Shown here one piece after another: positions 46,020 through 58,710 of a DNA stretch of 64,000 bases. Within the stretch, counting starts at the first letter, position 1. Each line of letters begins with the position of its first letter. The DNA comes from Siphonodentalium dalli (taxonomy: Eukaryota; Mollusca; Scaphopoda; Gadilida; Siphonodentaliidae): contig CP136067.1 in NCBI GenBank assembly GCA_032622095.1, positions 92,246,707 through 92,310,706 of the forward strand. The letters run 5' to 3'. The notes below the pieces were generated by a model. That model worked only from the letters and a program-made list of their open reading frames with translations, searched no databases and had not been told where the DNA came from. Position numbers and translations under genes: made by a program.

Positions 46020-47040
46020 ATACATTTAACTGTCTTTGTAGCTCTTCGGCTTTCTTCCTATAATATTTGTCTCTTCTAAGCTTGTTTGTGTCTAATTTAC
46101 CTGTTATCTTTTCAGTGAGGCACCGAGCTGTCGCATCCTGTCTTTTTCTTTTTCAATCTTTCTCATTGATTTTTCTAGATCATCCAGTTTGCTTTCACTG
46201 ATATTATCAATCTGTTATAACCAATGTCTCATTGTAACTGCCGGAGTCTGCATCAAAACCTTTTTCGTCATTTATTGATCTTTCTTGAATTTCGTTTATA
46301 AAGCTCCGCTGAGACCATTCTTGCTGCCAAGGGTCGGCTTTGTATCAAAACATCGATAGATCGTTCTTCGGAAGAATGTTTACTTTCTTATAGAAATCAC
46401 ATTACCAACTGTCAGTTCAGCTTTGTTACAAAATCGTAGAATGTTGAATGAAAATTCAAATTGATGACATAAGTCTCGTCAAAATCAAATGGCGCTGTAC
46501 CATTATTTATCAAAATCACTATGTAGAGCATCAAAATGCGAGCTAAGTCATGATCAAAAGTCAAATTTCCAATGATATTATTAGGAAAAACATACCCGGA
46601 AATAACCCATTTTTACAACACTGTCAAACTCTTAACAAAAGGGAAGAATCCTACTGTTGACACGCAATCGGATAATACAGTGGTCGAAATTGGAGGTTCT
46701 ACAAGGCCTAAGGTAACAGTTTCAAAATGTCGGAAACCACAACAAGATTTCCAATAAAATTTTCATTTTTTGGTATAAAGCTCTCATTGGTGCATCAAAA
46801 TTTTCAGCATTATATACCTGATTAGTAACAACATCAAAAGCAATGATATCCAAAAAGCGGAGATATTTCCAAAAACTTAACCCACCAGCAGTGCAATTTA
46901 TGCATTTTTTTGGCATTTTCGTGAATTTTTCACAAAATTTGTTGGATAATATAACTGATTTTCTATCTGAAAATATCTGTCAAGACAGAATAGCCCGCCT
47001 TCGTTCCGTTTTGTTAACAAATTCAGAGTCTTATCATATA
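46020..47040 (-). pseudogene. Decayed, unrecognised minus-strand coding region
   Basis: The minus strand has coherent protein-like segments that continue one another with only scattered stops and shifts. In reading order they are FLDIIAFDVVTNQVYNAENF (about 46860-46800), VTLGLVEPPISTTVLSDCVS (about 46730-46670), GNLTFDHDLARILMLYIVIL (about 46570-46510) with NGTAPFDFDETYV, QRSFINEIQERSINDEKGFD (about 46320-46260), and a charged coiled-coil part (KLDDLEKSMRKIEKEKDRMR, then LRRDKYYRKKAEELQRQL) ending near 46025. I do not recognise the family. It could be an old transposon or viral gene. Its length is about 340 codons. Confidence 0.4.
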
Positions 47041-48245
47041 TCATGGAATTAGCATGTATCTGAGGAGGTTTATGTTATGGTAGAGTCTATTTTTTGTTTA
47101 AATCTTTGATTTTTTGGGGGTAAATTAGCTAAAATTTTGATTATTTTTAAGTGAAAAATTTCTGAAAAATTCCCATGACTGTCAGTTTTATGGATACAGC
47201 TGCACAACATGCACCACAATATGAATTCTTCCCCAATATCAGACATGAAATGCTATAATCACGTACCAGACCAGAATTAAGAAATAAAGTAAAACTTAAC
47301 CCTACCACAAGATAGTGTTCTCAATGCTCTCAATTTTATGCTATACTAAACTCGAAATGTTGTTTATACTTAAGTGGATAGAATTCATATCATAAATTGC
47401 AATAGTTCTGCCCACGGATTATGCAATCTCATCTTCATTGTCAATTTCATCAAATGTGATGGTATCAGTCAATAGAATTTCTGTGCAACATCTTACGGGA
47501 AGAATTGTTCAAACAACTCAGGCTGCCTATCGGTCGTCCATCCATGAAATGCTACACCGGGAGTGGTTGATTTGGCAACGGTTGCAAGTCTCCACTGTTT
47601 TGTTATCATGTTGGCTCGTTTTGAGTGTAGAATTAAAGTTCTGGAAGCCGGTCTAGTTCCTAAATACCAGTAAGATTAATTATTTTGATATTGTAATTCC
47701 CAAAATAACCCAATGCGATATCGTGTATGTACACCATCCCTACTATATACCTCTGATTCATTATTGCATGTCACCAGCTCAATAAAGTGACTATTCTCTA
47801 TGTAGTTAACGATATAACACATAGAAAACCCAGTGCACAATGTATCACACACGGAGTAGCCTCTCTATCGACCTTCATATAGTAGACGGCACAATATAGG
47901 TATAATATAACGTTCCTGAATTATATTCAAGTAGGCACACAAGTACGAACAGAGCGAGGGTTGATGACTCACACCAGAGGCAGAACAATAATTATCGATA
48001 CAGTCTGAACAATGTTATTCGATATTCTAAAACACAGAACAACCCTTGTCGCGGCGACCTTTAATACCTTGGTGCTTGGGGATGTTTCGAGCAGCACTCG
48101 ACACTACGCCCATTGATCGCCTCCACTAACTGTCACTGAAAGCGCATTTAAAAGTTCGATCCAAATCTAAGTACCAATTTGCGACTTATATGAACGACAC
48201 AAGCGAATCTGATTTCTCAGCTCCAAAATACACCTACTAATATCG
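47041..48245. other. Gene-free stretch
   Basis: The frame at 47438-47656 has no recognisable feature. No repeat family was identified. Confidence 0.4.
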
Positions 48246-48335
48246 GGGGGGGGGGGGGGTCTGACACAAAAGTCTGCGGTGGGTGGGTGATCGGGAACCC
48301 AGAAAAACCTGTTTTTTCCGGTGCTTGCATTTGTT
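48246..48335. mobile_element. G-run element family, fragment
   Basis: A run of 15 G at 48246-48260 is followed by AAAAGTCTGCGGTGGGTGGG and CCTGTTTTTTCCG, matching the start of the 25881/26661 elements. A looser relative with GGGGTGGGTCCCAAA and a C-run spans about 48852-48991. Confidence 0.5.
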
Positions 48336-48989
48336 TTATAATTATAGATAAACACTGAGACTGTTCTATTGTCTAGTAGCCTAAATAACACTACTTTGGT
48401 ACATGCAGGAGGGTGAATATATGTTGCAATAATATGGTGCTGTAATTTGCCTTAGATTAAACCTTAGATTTAACCGAGGTCTAGCAAAAACTAGCAGACC
48501 CTTTTCGCAAAGGATTAACTGTTGCTGGTGTTCTTCCCTAGATACTCGCCTGTTCAATCTCTTATTATTGACAGCATACATATTCTCTTCCACTTTAAAT
48601 TGTATAAAACCACAAGATAGAACAATCACATTCGCAGGTAACACATAGTTTATGCGAATAAACTTTACTAGCGAGATCAGAGGTGTACCATTCAAGTGAG
48701 TCAGACCTTGAATCACAATTTCAGTTGCTAGTTAGAAAAGTAAAATATTTGTCAAGCTACATGGTTAACAGAGGAATAACTATATATGCATCAAATATTC
48801 TATCACTGAGAGATATGCATTAGTAAGGGTGATGTACAAAACCTGAAAAAAATGGGGTGGGTCCCAAATTTGTCAGAGGAAAACAATATTGTTTTTTTTG
48901 CGCGTAACGGGGTGGTGTGTCTAAAGTTGGGTGGCATTTTTATTTTCAGCCCTGTGTATGTAATTTTTTTTGCAGACCCCCCCCCCCCC
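48336..48989. other. Gene-free stretch
   Basis: The minus frame 48381-48716 (111 codons) has no recognisable domain; I leave it uncalled. Confidence 0.35.
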
Positions 48990-49070
48990 CTGCATTATCT
49001 GCTTATTTCAGAATTAAATAATCCAATATGAACCTGTTTGCTCATTATAGATTATTTCCGCTAGGATGTC
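48990..49070. mobile_element. MITE family A, fragment
   Basis: CTGCTTATTTCAGAATTAAA, TAATCCAATATGAACCTGTT and CTCATTATAGATTAT match the right third of the family. The G-run/C-run relative lies immediately to the left. Confidence 0.6.
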
Positions 49071-49539
49071 TGGAAATTCCATATCCGTGGACATCACACG
49101 ACTAAACCCATGGAATATATATATATATGCCACAGGGATATGATACAGTAACATTAACATAGTATATTAGCAGTTATGGAAACTGATTGCACCATTATGA
49201 CGAACGTTTGGGCTTACACGCCAACATGACGTGAGTCTGTAGATAAATACTTTCAAACAAATGTGACTCATTTCACAATCAAAAAGGAAATTATATCTAA
49301 ACAAAGGAAACGTGGAAAATGGGGAAACAACTTCGTAATTTTAACGCTGACAGATGATTTTAAATGTCGGCAATGGCTTTAATACTAAACATACATACAT
49401 ATGTATGCACGACGACATGTCCTGTGAAAGTATCATGGTACATATACTATTCATAGCCATGCACATAAATTGACAATACATACTTGAAATGTATATACAT
49501 GACAATTACACGCATCGGTAGTAACCCTAGCATCCAGAC
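49071..49539. other. Gene-free stretch
   Basis: A short TA run occurs near 49112-49124; nothing else was recognised. Confidence 0.4.
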
Positions 49540-49885
49540 CAACATATCCTCGTCAATAGGGTCGTTATTTACCTATAATATTCACATAGGTTCATATTGG
49601 ATTATTTGATTCTGAAAAAAAAACCACATAGTGGACTTATATTCCGTTGCATGGCACGGGCCACAATGGAAACACATTTTAAAGAGCCTACATCGGGTAA
49701 ATCGTGAGTTGTTTTATTGTCCGCCCATATTCAACATATAATACGTCAATATGAATCGATAATGGCACTAAAACTCCCATGTTCAGTTCGTTCTGGACTC
49801 AAAATGAGGTGACTATATGCCGATTCTGAACTTAAAATAAACAGTATAAGCCCATAACGTGTGAGATTTTCGGGAGAACAGGCTG
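49540..49885. mobile_element. MITE family A, copy 5 (inverse orientation)
   Basis: It starts CAACATATCCTCGTCAATAG and ends GAGATTTTCGGGAGAACAGG and CTG. Internal blocks are the complement of copy 1: GGTTCATATTGGATTATTTG, CACATTTTAAAGAGCC, TCGTGAGTTGTTTTATTG, AAAATGAGGTGA. Confidence 0.82.
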
Positions 49886-49936
49886 TTCATATGTATGACC
49901 AGGCAACAAAGTCAAAATATTGCGGAATCAATATAC

Positions 49937-50277
49937 CAACATATCCTCGCGAAAATACGCACATAATTGACATATAAAGTGAAATAGGTACATAATGGGA
50001 TTATGTTATTCCATAATAAGCAGCTAATGGAGTCATGTACGTTATTTCGTTTTATGGCGCGGGCCACAGTGAAAACACATGTTAAAGAGCGTACACACGA
50101 GAAGTCGTGCATTGGATTAGTCTCGCCTCATTGTAAGTCGATAATGTGACTAAAATGTTCTAATATTCAGCACAGTATCGATTCAAAATGAGGAGATTCT
50201 CAGCAGATTATCAACCTAAAACAAGTTCTACATGTATTGTAAGCAGATAATGTACGGATTTTCGTGAGAAAAAGCTG
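49937..50277. mobile_element. MITE family A, copy 6 (inverse orientation)
   Basis: It starts CAACATATCCTCGCGAAAAT and ends CGGATTTTCGTGAGAAAAAG and CTG, 51 bp after copy 5. Internal GCGGGCCACAGTGAAAACAC, AAGAGCGTAC and CTCGCCTCATTGTAAGTCGA match the family. Confidence 0.82.
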
Positions 50278-51009
50278 AATATAGACGTAGCTATAAATAA
50301 ACATAGCGGTCAGAATCGGTATCTCTGGTTTAAATTAGGTTTTATTCTAGACCTGGATTTACACCAGTTTAAACTAGGTTTTAGTAGGAGTAAAACTTGG
50401 TTTTACTATAATAAAACTAGGTTTTACGGGAGTAAAACTAGGTTTTTAGTGAAGTTAACTGTTAAACCCAGTTTTGTGATAAACGCAGTTTTAGTTTTTG
50501 GAATTCGATCTTAATTAAAACTAGGTTTTATTGGCGTGATAAAGTTATGATAATATCGCTAATTGTTTGTAGTGAATTTCCGATATAATTATCAGGAGAC
50601 AATTAGCTGTATCTGATTTATCGTACCATACGTCTCGTCTCGAAACATATCTTCAGATATTTGAAGTAAAACCACCCTACCCCATGTCTCACTAAAACCT
50701 AGTTTGGTGGGTTTTTATTATTCGGTCGATTGTTTTCGCTCAGTATTGATGTTGTTTCTTCGCGTATATGTGAGTGATTCTATTGAATTGTGGGAGGCGT
50801 TTATGCTCTGGGCGTTTGTCACTCAATTTTCCTGTCCAGTGATGGATGCGTTCTTGCTCTATTGCTTTTTTGAGATCCGCTCGTTCGAGGTCGCTATGGC
50901 GACAGAGACCACGGAGGGATCGGACTGATCCGTTTGACACCAACATGACTTTTGGAACTTACTCCGTATTCCTTATTCCGGTAGTCCGCCGAAATACTCA
51001 GTAGAAAAA

Positions 51010-51860
51010 TCCCCAGCCCTCACCCTGAGGGTGGTGAACATTGAGTATGGACCATTTTCGAGAACGGTAAGGATTTCGGCCAATTTGATGGCATGGTGGG
51101 TGGCCCACCCAAAATATCCCATAGAAACACCTCACCCCTCAACCTGGGGTACCACCCCAAAAATGGGGTATGGACCACTTTATTCCTTATTCGCAAAAAT
51201 GTCTCTTTCAGTCACTTTGACAGCATGGGTGGGTGGCCCGCCCCAAATAATCCATAGAAACACCCGCCCCTCACCCCTGGTGTACCACACAATGGGTGAA
51301 CATGGGGTATGGACCATTATAATAACGGTAAGTATTTTGGCCAATTGTAGGGCATGTGTGTGTGGCCCGCCCCAAATGCCCCACTAGAAACACTCCAATC
51401 CCTTAAACCGGGGTTCATACCCAATTTTACACACTCAATGTTATACCCCCGGGGTGAGGGTGGGGGTGGTGTTGTTTATATGGGATATTTGTAAGTGGGT
51501 CACCCACCCATGACGTCAAATTGGTCGAAATCCTTACCTTTCTAGATAATGGTACATACCCATTTCCACCCCTGGGTGGTATCCCGGGTGAGGGGTGTGG
51601 GTGTATCTATGGGGTATAAATTTGGGCCACTCCTGTCGTCAAATTGGCCTAAATCCTTGCAGTTCTAGAAAATGGTCCATACCAGATTTCACCCAATCGG
51701 TTTGGTGAGTGATGGATGGGGTGTTGCCATGGTCATTTTAACTAGGGTGGTACCACAATGGTAAGGGTGAGGAGTGGGGGTATTTATAGGGGTTATTTGA
51801 GGTGGGCCGCACACCCATGCCGTCAAATTAACCGAAAGAGATATTTTTTTTGCGAATAAG
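51010..51860. repeat. Inverted tandem arrays of a ~125-bp GC-rich unit
   Basis: Three to four direct units (51010-51420) carry CACCCCTCAACCTGGGGTAC, ATGGGGTATGGACCA, GAACGGTAAGGATTTCGGCC, AATTTGATGGCATGGTGGGT and GGCCCGCCCCAAATA. From about 51440 the same unit runs in reverse complement (CACCCATGACGTCAAATTGG, AAATCCTTACC). A further pair of direct units lies outside at 52595-52825. Confidence 0.75.
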
Positions 51861-51985
51861 GAATGGGGAATAAGTTTCAAAAATAATTATATACTAACTA
51901 ACCGGTACATAACAGTGCATTAACTCGTCGTGACTTCACAAAGCGCTCGGGTTATTTGCCTGATTATGAGATTAGATAGCCATAG

Positions 51986-52013
51986 CAGACAGACAGACAG
52001 ACAGACAGACAGA
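51986..52013. repeat. CAGA microsatellite
   Basis: Seven uninterrupted CAGA/GACA units. Confidence 0.9.
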
Positions 52014-52175
52014 CCACACCTCCTACACTTGCAATTGAACAATTACGTCCCACATGTAACGCAATCGGCCAATTCCATGAGGTCCCCGCGGTCGAGTAAA
52101 ACTTGGTTTTACTAATAAACCCAGTTTAAACTGATAGGTTAAACTAGGTCTAACTGGATATGCCGATTCTGACCA

Positions 52176-52594
52176 GCATGTTGATACACGTAATAACTCC
52201 AGCAATGTGTAATGTGCCATACATCGAGAACACTTATGAAGGAATCTGAGATATTGAGTATAGAATCACAGTTCATTCATTTTACAAATATAAGGGTTCC
52301 AACCATAAGACACAAGTGAAACCTATGACAACATCACACACTGGCTTGCGTATATAAGTGAATTGATATGCATGGTTACAAATTAATAGTTCAGATACAT
52401 ATACTACCAATAGGATATATTAGTATATAAACATTCCATATGCATGGTCGTCACGAACATTCTGACTAAATAATTACTATACATATTTGAAAGATATAGT
52501 GGCCGATGTATTCTTTACATATTGTGCATTCTTAGGAGAACTCGGAGGCTTACTTTGCAGCCTTTTCTCGTGAAACAGATCTCGTTGTGTACCT
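52176..52594. other. Gene-free stretch
   Basis: Nothing recognised. Confidence 0.4.
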
Positions 52595-52825
52595 ACAATA
52601 TGAAATACCCCACCCCTCAACCTGATGTACCACCCGAGGAGGTATGGACCATTGTATTCCTTATTCGCAAAAGTGTCTCTTTCGGTTAATTTGAGAGCAT
52701 GTGTGGGTGGCCCGCCCCAAATATTCCATAGAAACACCGGCCCCTCACCCGGGGGTACCACCCGAGGGGGTGACAATGGGGTTTGAACCATTAAGAGAAC
52801 GGTAAGGAATTTGGAAAATTCCGGG
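52595..52825. repeat. Outlying copy of the ~125-bp repeat
   Basis: It has CACCCCTCAACCTGATGTAC, TCCTTATTCGCAAAAGTGTC, GTGGGTGGCCCGCCCCAAAT and AGAACGGTAAGGAATTTGG. It matches 51110-51330 closely, although it lies outside the 50309-52175 element. Confidence 0.7.
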
Positions 52826-52921
52826 AAAATTGCCACCTATATAATTTTGTTGAAAGACATTGCAATAGCATGTTCAAAAATGCATGATAAAATTTCAAAT
52901 TCACAGCTTTATATGAAATTC

Positions 52922-52983
52922 CAATATATACTCGCGAAAATACGCACATAATCGACCTATAAGGTGAAATAGGTACATCATAT
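52922..52983. mobile_element. MITE family A, terminal fragment
   Basis: CAATATATACTCGCGAAAAT, then ACGCACATAATCGACCTATA and GGTGAAATAGGTACAT match the start of copy 6. Confidence 0.65.
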
Positions 52984-53744
52984 ACGCTGGGATTTGCAAC
53001 AAGACATGAATGTTCATCCTGATTACAGTAGATTTGCAAACAACTAATACAGCCAGTATTTACAAATATATGTTTTTGAATGTTTGATGCACACAATTAC
53101 ATTTCCTGGATAAGTTCTGATTATCAGAACACCTCGAAAAACGACAACTTTAGAACAAATAACGGTTATTTGGTCTTAACAGCATCAGTTTGCCCTAACG
53201 TCATCATAGCACATTAGCAGGTCCACTTGGCCACGGATGCATACGCGCACCAGGGAATAATTATCCAATTTGTGTAATCATATGTGTATTTAAAAAACTA
53301 TGACTATTAATTTTGACCAAAACAAAATGCGAAATCATTACATATTACATAAACGTCAAAAATCATATTGTGTGGACAAGGGTATTAAACAATGCTGATT
53401 TAGATTATGTTTGCCGTATACAATATCCAGTTAAAATTTCTATACTAAGTACTGATTTGCCAATAGTTCACATATATATAAACTGTTCAGAAAATAAGTT
53501 GACCAAAGGTACGCCCATAGGTCGTTTGTTGAACTTATTATCTAAACATTTCCCTCAATATACAAGACTCCCTCCATACTGTTATGTGACTGTCGTCTAC
53601 TAATATATTTCCTGCACACTCCTGCGAATCAATAGTAGATCATTCTGATGTACAACTTTTAACTTACTGGGAGAATACATCTAGGATATAGAGGATACAC
53701 ATTGCGCGGTAAGTATAAGTTCGGGAATTTCATCCAGGTATACA
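52984..53744. other. Gene-free flank of the 77-bp array
   Basis: The frame 53313-53603 (+, 96 codons) is open, but I recognise no domain in it. Confidence 0.35.
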
Positions 53745-56697
53745 TGTATTTAACCTATATATCCCATTGATACTATTGTAACCTACGCTTAAGATAACTG
53801 ATACGGTCGATACAGACAAGATGATTTAACCTATATATCCCATTGATAAACATGTAACCCACGCTTAAGATAACTGAACTTAAGGTCACTGATACGATCG
53901 ATAGAGACCAGATGATTTAACCTATAATATATCCCATTGATACATATGTAACCTGCGCTTAAGATAACTGAACTTAAGATAACTGATACGGTCGATACAG
54001 GCCAGATGATTTAACCTATATATCCCATTGATGCACATGTAACCTACGATCAAGATCACTGATACGGTCGATACAGGCCAGATGACATCCAGGTATATTT
54101 ATCCTGTATATCCCATTGGTACACATGTAACCTACGATCAAGATCACTGATACGGTCGATATAGGCCAGATGATTTAACCTATATGTCCCATTGATACAC
54201 ATGTTACATACGCTTAAGGTCACTGACACGGTCGATACAGGCCAGATGATTTAACCTATAATATATCCCATTGATACACATGTAACCTAAGCGTAATGTC
54301 ACTGATACGGTCGATATAGACCAGATGATTAAACCTATAATATATCCCATTGATACACATGTAACATACGCTTAAGGTTACTGATACGGTCGATACAGGC
54401 CAGATGATTTAACCTATAATATATCCCATTGATACACATGTAACCTAAGCGTAATGTCACTGATACGGTCGATACAGACCAGATGATTAAACCTATGATA
54501 TATCCCATTGATACACATGTAACATACGCTTAAGGTTACTGATACGGCCGATACAGACCATATGATTTAACCTAAATATCACATTGATACACATGTAACC
54601 TACGCTTAAGATCACTGATACGATCGATACAGGCCAGATGATTTAACCTAAATATCACATTGATGCACATGTAACCTACGCTTAACGTCACTGATACGGT
54701 CGATAGAGACCAGATGATTTAACCTATATATCCCATTGATACACATGTAACCTTCGCTTAAGATCACTGACACGGTCGATACAGGCCAGATGATTTAACC
54801 TATAATATATCGCATTGATACACATGTAACCTACGCCTAAGATCACTGATACGGTCGATAGAGACCAGATGATTTAACCTGAATATCCCATTGATACACA
54901 TGTAACCTACGCTTAAGATCACTGATATGGTCGATACTGGCCAGATGATTTAACCTATAATATATCCCAATGATACACATGTAACCTGCGCTTAAGATCG
55001 CTGAACTTAAGATCACTGATACGGTCGATACAGGCCAGATGATTTAACCTATAATATATCCCATTGATACACATGTAACCTACGCTTACGATCACTGATA
55101 CGGTCGATTCAGGCCAGATGATTAAACCTATAATATATCCCATTGATACACATGTAACATACGCTTAAGGTTACTGATACGGTCGATACAGGCCAGATGA
55201 TTTAACCTATAATATATCCCATTGATACACATGTAACCTAAGCGTAATGTCACTGATACGGTCGATACAGACCAGATGATTAAACCTATAATATATCCCA
55301 TTGATACACATGTAACATACGCTTAAGGTTACTGATACGGTCGATACAGACCATATGATTTAACCTAAATATCACATTGATACACATGTAACCTACGCTT
55401 AAGATCACTGATACGATCGATACAGGCCAGATGATTTAACCTAAATATCACATTGATGCACATGTAACCTACGCTTAACGTCACTGATACGGTCGATAGA
55501 GACCAGATGATTTAACCTATATATCCCATTGATACACATGTAACCTTCGCTTAAGATCACTGACACGGTCGATACAGGCCAGATGATTTAACCTATAATA
55601 TATCGCATTGATACACATGTAACCTACGCCTAAGATCACTGATACGGTCGATAGAGACCAGATGATTTAACCTGAATATCCCATTGATACACATGTAACC
55701 TACGCTTAAGATCACTGATATGGTCGATACTGGCCAGATGATTTAACCTATAATATATCCCAATGATACACATGTAACCTGCGCTTAAGATCGATGAACT
55801 TAAGATCACTGACACGGTCGATACAGGCCAGATGATTTAACCTATATATCGCATTGATACACATGTAACCTACGCTTACGATCACTGATACGGTCGATAC
55901 AGGCCAGATCATTAAACCTATAATATATCCCATTGATATACATGTAACATACGATTAAGGTCACTGATACGGTCGATACAGACCAGATGATTTAACCTAT
56001 AATATATGCCAATGATACACATGTAACCTGCGCTTAAGATCACTGATACGGTCGATACAGGCCAGATGATTTAACCTATATATCCCATTAATACACATGT
56101 AACCTACACTTAAGATAACTGATAAGGTCGATACAGACCAGATGATTTAACTTATATATCACATTGATACACATGTAACCTACGCTTAAGATCACTGATA
56201 CGGTCGATAGTGACCAGATCAGTTAACCTATAATATATCCCAATGATACACATGTAACCTACGCTTAAGATCACTGATACGGTCGATACAGGCCAGATGA
56301 TTTAACCTATATATCCCATTAATACACATGTAACCTACACTTAAGATAACTGATAAGGTCGATACAGACCAGATGATTTAACCTATATATCCCATTGATA
56401 CACATGTAACCTACGCTTAAGATCACTGATACGGTCGATAGTGACCAGATCAGTTAACCTATAATATATCCCAATGATACACATGTAACCTACGCTTAAG
56501 ATCACTGATACGGTCGATACAGGCCAGATGATTTAACCTATAAAATATCCCATCGATACACATGTAACCTACTCTTAAGATCACTGATACGGTCGATACA
56601 TGCCAGATGATTTAACCTATATATCCCATTGATACACGTGTAACCTACGCTTAAGATCACTGATACGGTCGATACTGGCCAGGTGATTTAACCTATA
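53745..56697. repeat. Satellite array, 76-79-bp monomer, about 38 copies
   Basis: The monomer is CCTACGCTTAAGATCACTGA, TACGGTCGATACAGGCCAGA, TGATTTAACCTATATATCCC, ATTGATACACATGTAA, with a 3-bp-longer variant (AACCTATAATATATCCC). A ten-monomer block is duplicated: the string of variants from about 54377 to 55140 recurs about 792 bp later. GATATGGTCGATACTGGCC (about 54925 and 55717) and GCCTAAGATCACTG (about 54835 and 55627) are the markers. Some monomers carry a duplicated TGAACTTAAGATCACTGA insert. Confidence 0.95.
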
Positions 56698-57889
56698 ATA
56701 ATCTGACGCTTTGTGTGACCCACATTATGTGTGTAAAGGGGGATGCCCAATAGCAGAAGAGTCCACATATAGAGGTGCCATGTCTTGCCCACCGGAAGCT
56801 GACATAAGCTAATGATAGGCAGAGCACTCTGCTGTAACGGCAGTTTATGTTATACAGTCACAAAGATTTGGAACAGAACAGATAGCAGAAACCCATAGAA
56901 CACACACAAATTCTGTGTTATGATTTATGTTTCATGATAACAATTGATTAAGGCTTTGTATGACCCACATGCGTAATATAAGGTAAGTGAGAAAGCCCCA
57001 TACATATTATCTGGTATATCGGGTACCGAGCACCTAATATATATCTTATCTAAATTAAAGGTATACACGCGTTTATAGATATGTTATCCATTCCCCCCTA
57101 ATGTTATTGTTGCTGTCCCGTAGGTAAAGTCGAAATCAAGTTAATATGCGCAGATAGGATATGTGTAAATTTGCATGATAGATCAGCGCAACAGCTGCTG
57201 GATACCAAATTCCAAGCGGATTGAATGCAACCGTTCAAATTATACGTTTATGTTTATTTTATTATGGGATTTATTATGCCAGGATTATTTATTTATGTGT
57301 CTCTGATATTTTAATATGGGATTTATTATGTAAGGATTCACACACTATCATAAAAGGTTATATTGTTGGTGCGAATTTGGGAGGTGTCGTTGTTAATGCG
57401 ACACTGATACGTGGGAGAATATAAAATGTCACATACAATAGTACCGAATTATAGGTACGCGTATTTGTAGTCAAAGTGGTGTGAAACACTCCGGCAGGGC
57501 GATAAAGCAGTTATTTATCACGAATATTAATCACAATTGACAACACAATTGACAGCCACACCTACATATCAATTAAATGCAACGACTCTCGATGGCGAAA
57601 TCATTTGTGTTATTTTATCGCCGATATTTGCGTCCCGAATCGAGATGTAAATATTTACAATTGTGAGCAGTTCAGACGATGCTTTCCATGGAGTGGTGTG
57701 GTCGATTTCTTTGAAATTTTCGGCGATGTTAGTTGAATGTTACATTCCCCATGTTGACGTAGCGGTTTATAGCTGTTTGCATAAACTCAAAGTATCATGT
57801 CAGTATGAGATTGGGGTGTTTTAAAAATAGGCTTATGGATATATAAGGTGTTAGCAGGGTGACACGACATATCCGATGTGTTCCCCTTA

Positions 57890-58290
57890 TGTTTAGCGTG
57901 ATAACCCCGCATTGACCATTTTGTAGGTCAAAGTAAGGTCATGGCCACGACCCGTCTCGTCCAAACATTACCCGGACATAAATACCCCTAGGTATCAATT
58001 TATGCCGATATTTTGTCGAAGGGCGCGATATGGATTTGATATGACCATTATGTGGTCAAGGTAAGGTCGGGGTCATGATTGGATTGGTCGAAAAATGTTC
58101 CCTAAACAAAAATACCCCCAGGTATCAAGTTTCGTAGCGACTCGTCGAAAGGCGTAATATGACATCGAAATGACTATTTTGAAGGTCAAGGTATGGTCGG
58201 GGTCACGTTATGACCCGTCGTAAACACTTCGCGGGTAATTCACCCTTAGGTATAATTTTAGAAACTTGTACATCAGCTATCCCGGATATT
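57890..58290. repeat. Three ~125-bp units rich in AGGTCA half-sites
   Basis: Each unit has a GACCATT or GACTATTTTG word, then GGTCAAGGTAAGGTCGGGGT, a CGTCGAAAG/GTCCAAACATTACC-type part, and AAATACCCCYAGGTATCAA. In the first unit two AGGTCA words stand in direct orientation 5 bp apart (57925-57941). A tail with CAGACAGACG and ACAAACAGACAGAC follows at 58310-58385. Confidence 0.65.
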
Positions 58291-58429
58291 GTTAACAAAC
58301 AAACATATATACAGACAGACGCCCCAAAAATTATATATGTATATTCGAAGATGATACAGCAGACAACCAGACAAACAGACAGACATAAACATGTTATAAC
58401 TTACTCATTAGTATTCTAGCATGCAGTAT

Positions 58430-58710
58430 CAGGAAGGGGCTTAGTTTCATTGGAAGATATTTTATAAACACGAATAATGTGGCAAGAGAACGGGGAGAAT
58501 GTCGGCTGAGAATATTAAAGAAAAGGCTGGTGTTTTATGGTCAGTGTCCCAATTTTGTGCAGACAAATTGTTCCTCGTTCTCTTGACATAACTTTTGCAG
58601 TGGAGAGTAGGATTCTGGAGCGGTTTAATGTAATTTTAAAAAGGTTTTGGAACGTACCCCCTAAAGTTAATTTATTTATGCCAAAGGTGTAATTTGGAAT
58701 TTTATATTTA
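58430..58710. repeat. Dispersed repeat shared with 41480-41766
   Basis: GGGGAGAATGTCGGCTGAGA, GCAGACAAATTGTTCCTCGT and GGATTCTGGAGCGGTTTAAT match the copy left of the 62-bp array. At both loci the repeat ends close to the edge of a satellite array. Confidence 0.55.

Larger units (their letters stand above)
50309..52175. mobile_element. 1.87-kb non-autonomous element with inverted AAACTAGGTTTTA-rich ends
   Basis: The left end GGTCAGAATCGGTATCTCTG is mirrored at the right by ATATGCCGATTCTGACC (ending 52175). Both ends continue with clusters of AAACTAGGTTTTA, AGTAAAACTTGGTTTTACT and GTTTAAACTGG, so the termini are long and internally repetitive. AGC flanks both sides. The middle holds the inverted 125-bp arrays. 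Two overlapping short frames at 50704-50946 are not convincing, and no transposase is seen. Confidence 0.6.

Noticed and set aside
53313-53603. 96-codon plus frame left of the 77-bp satellite
   Set aside because: No recognisable domain and no coding context; it may be an old transposon piece but I cannot support it.
57925-57941. Functional hormone response element
   Set aside because: The DR5 match is real, but function cannot be judged from sequence; kept as a finding, not annotated as a regulatory site.
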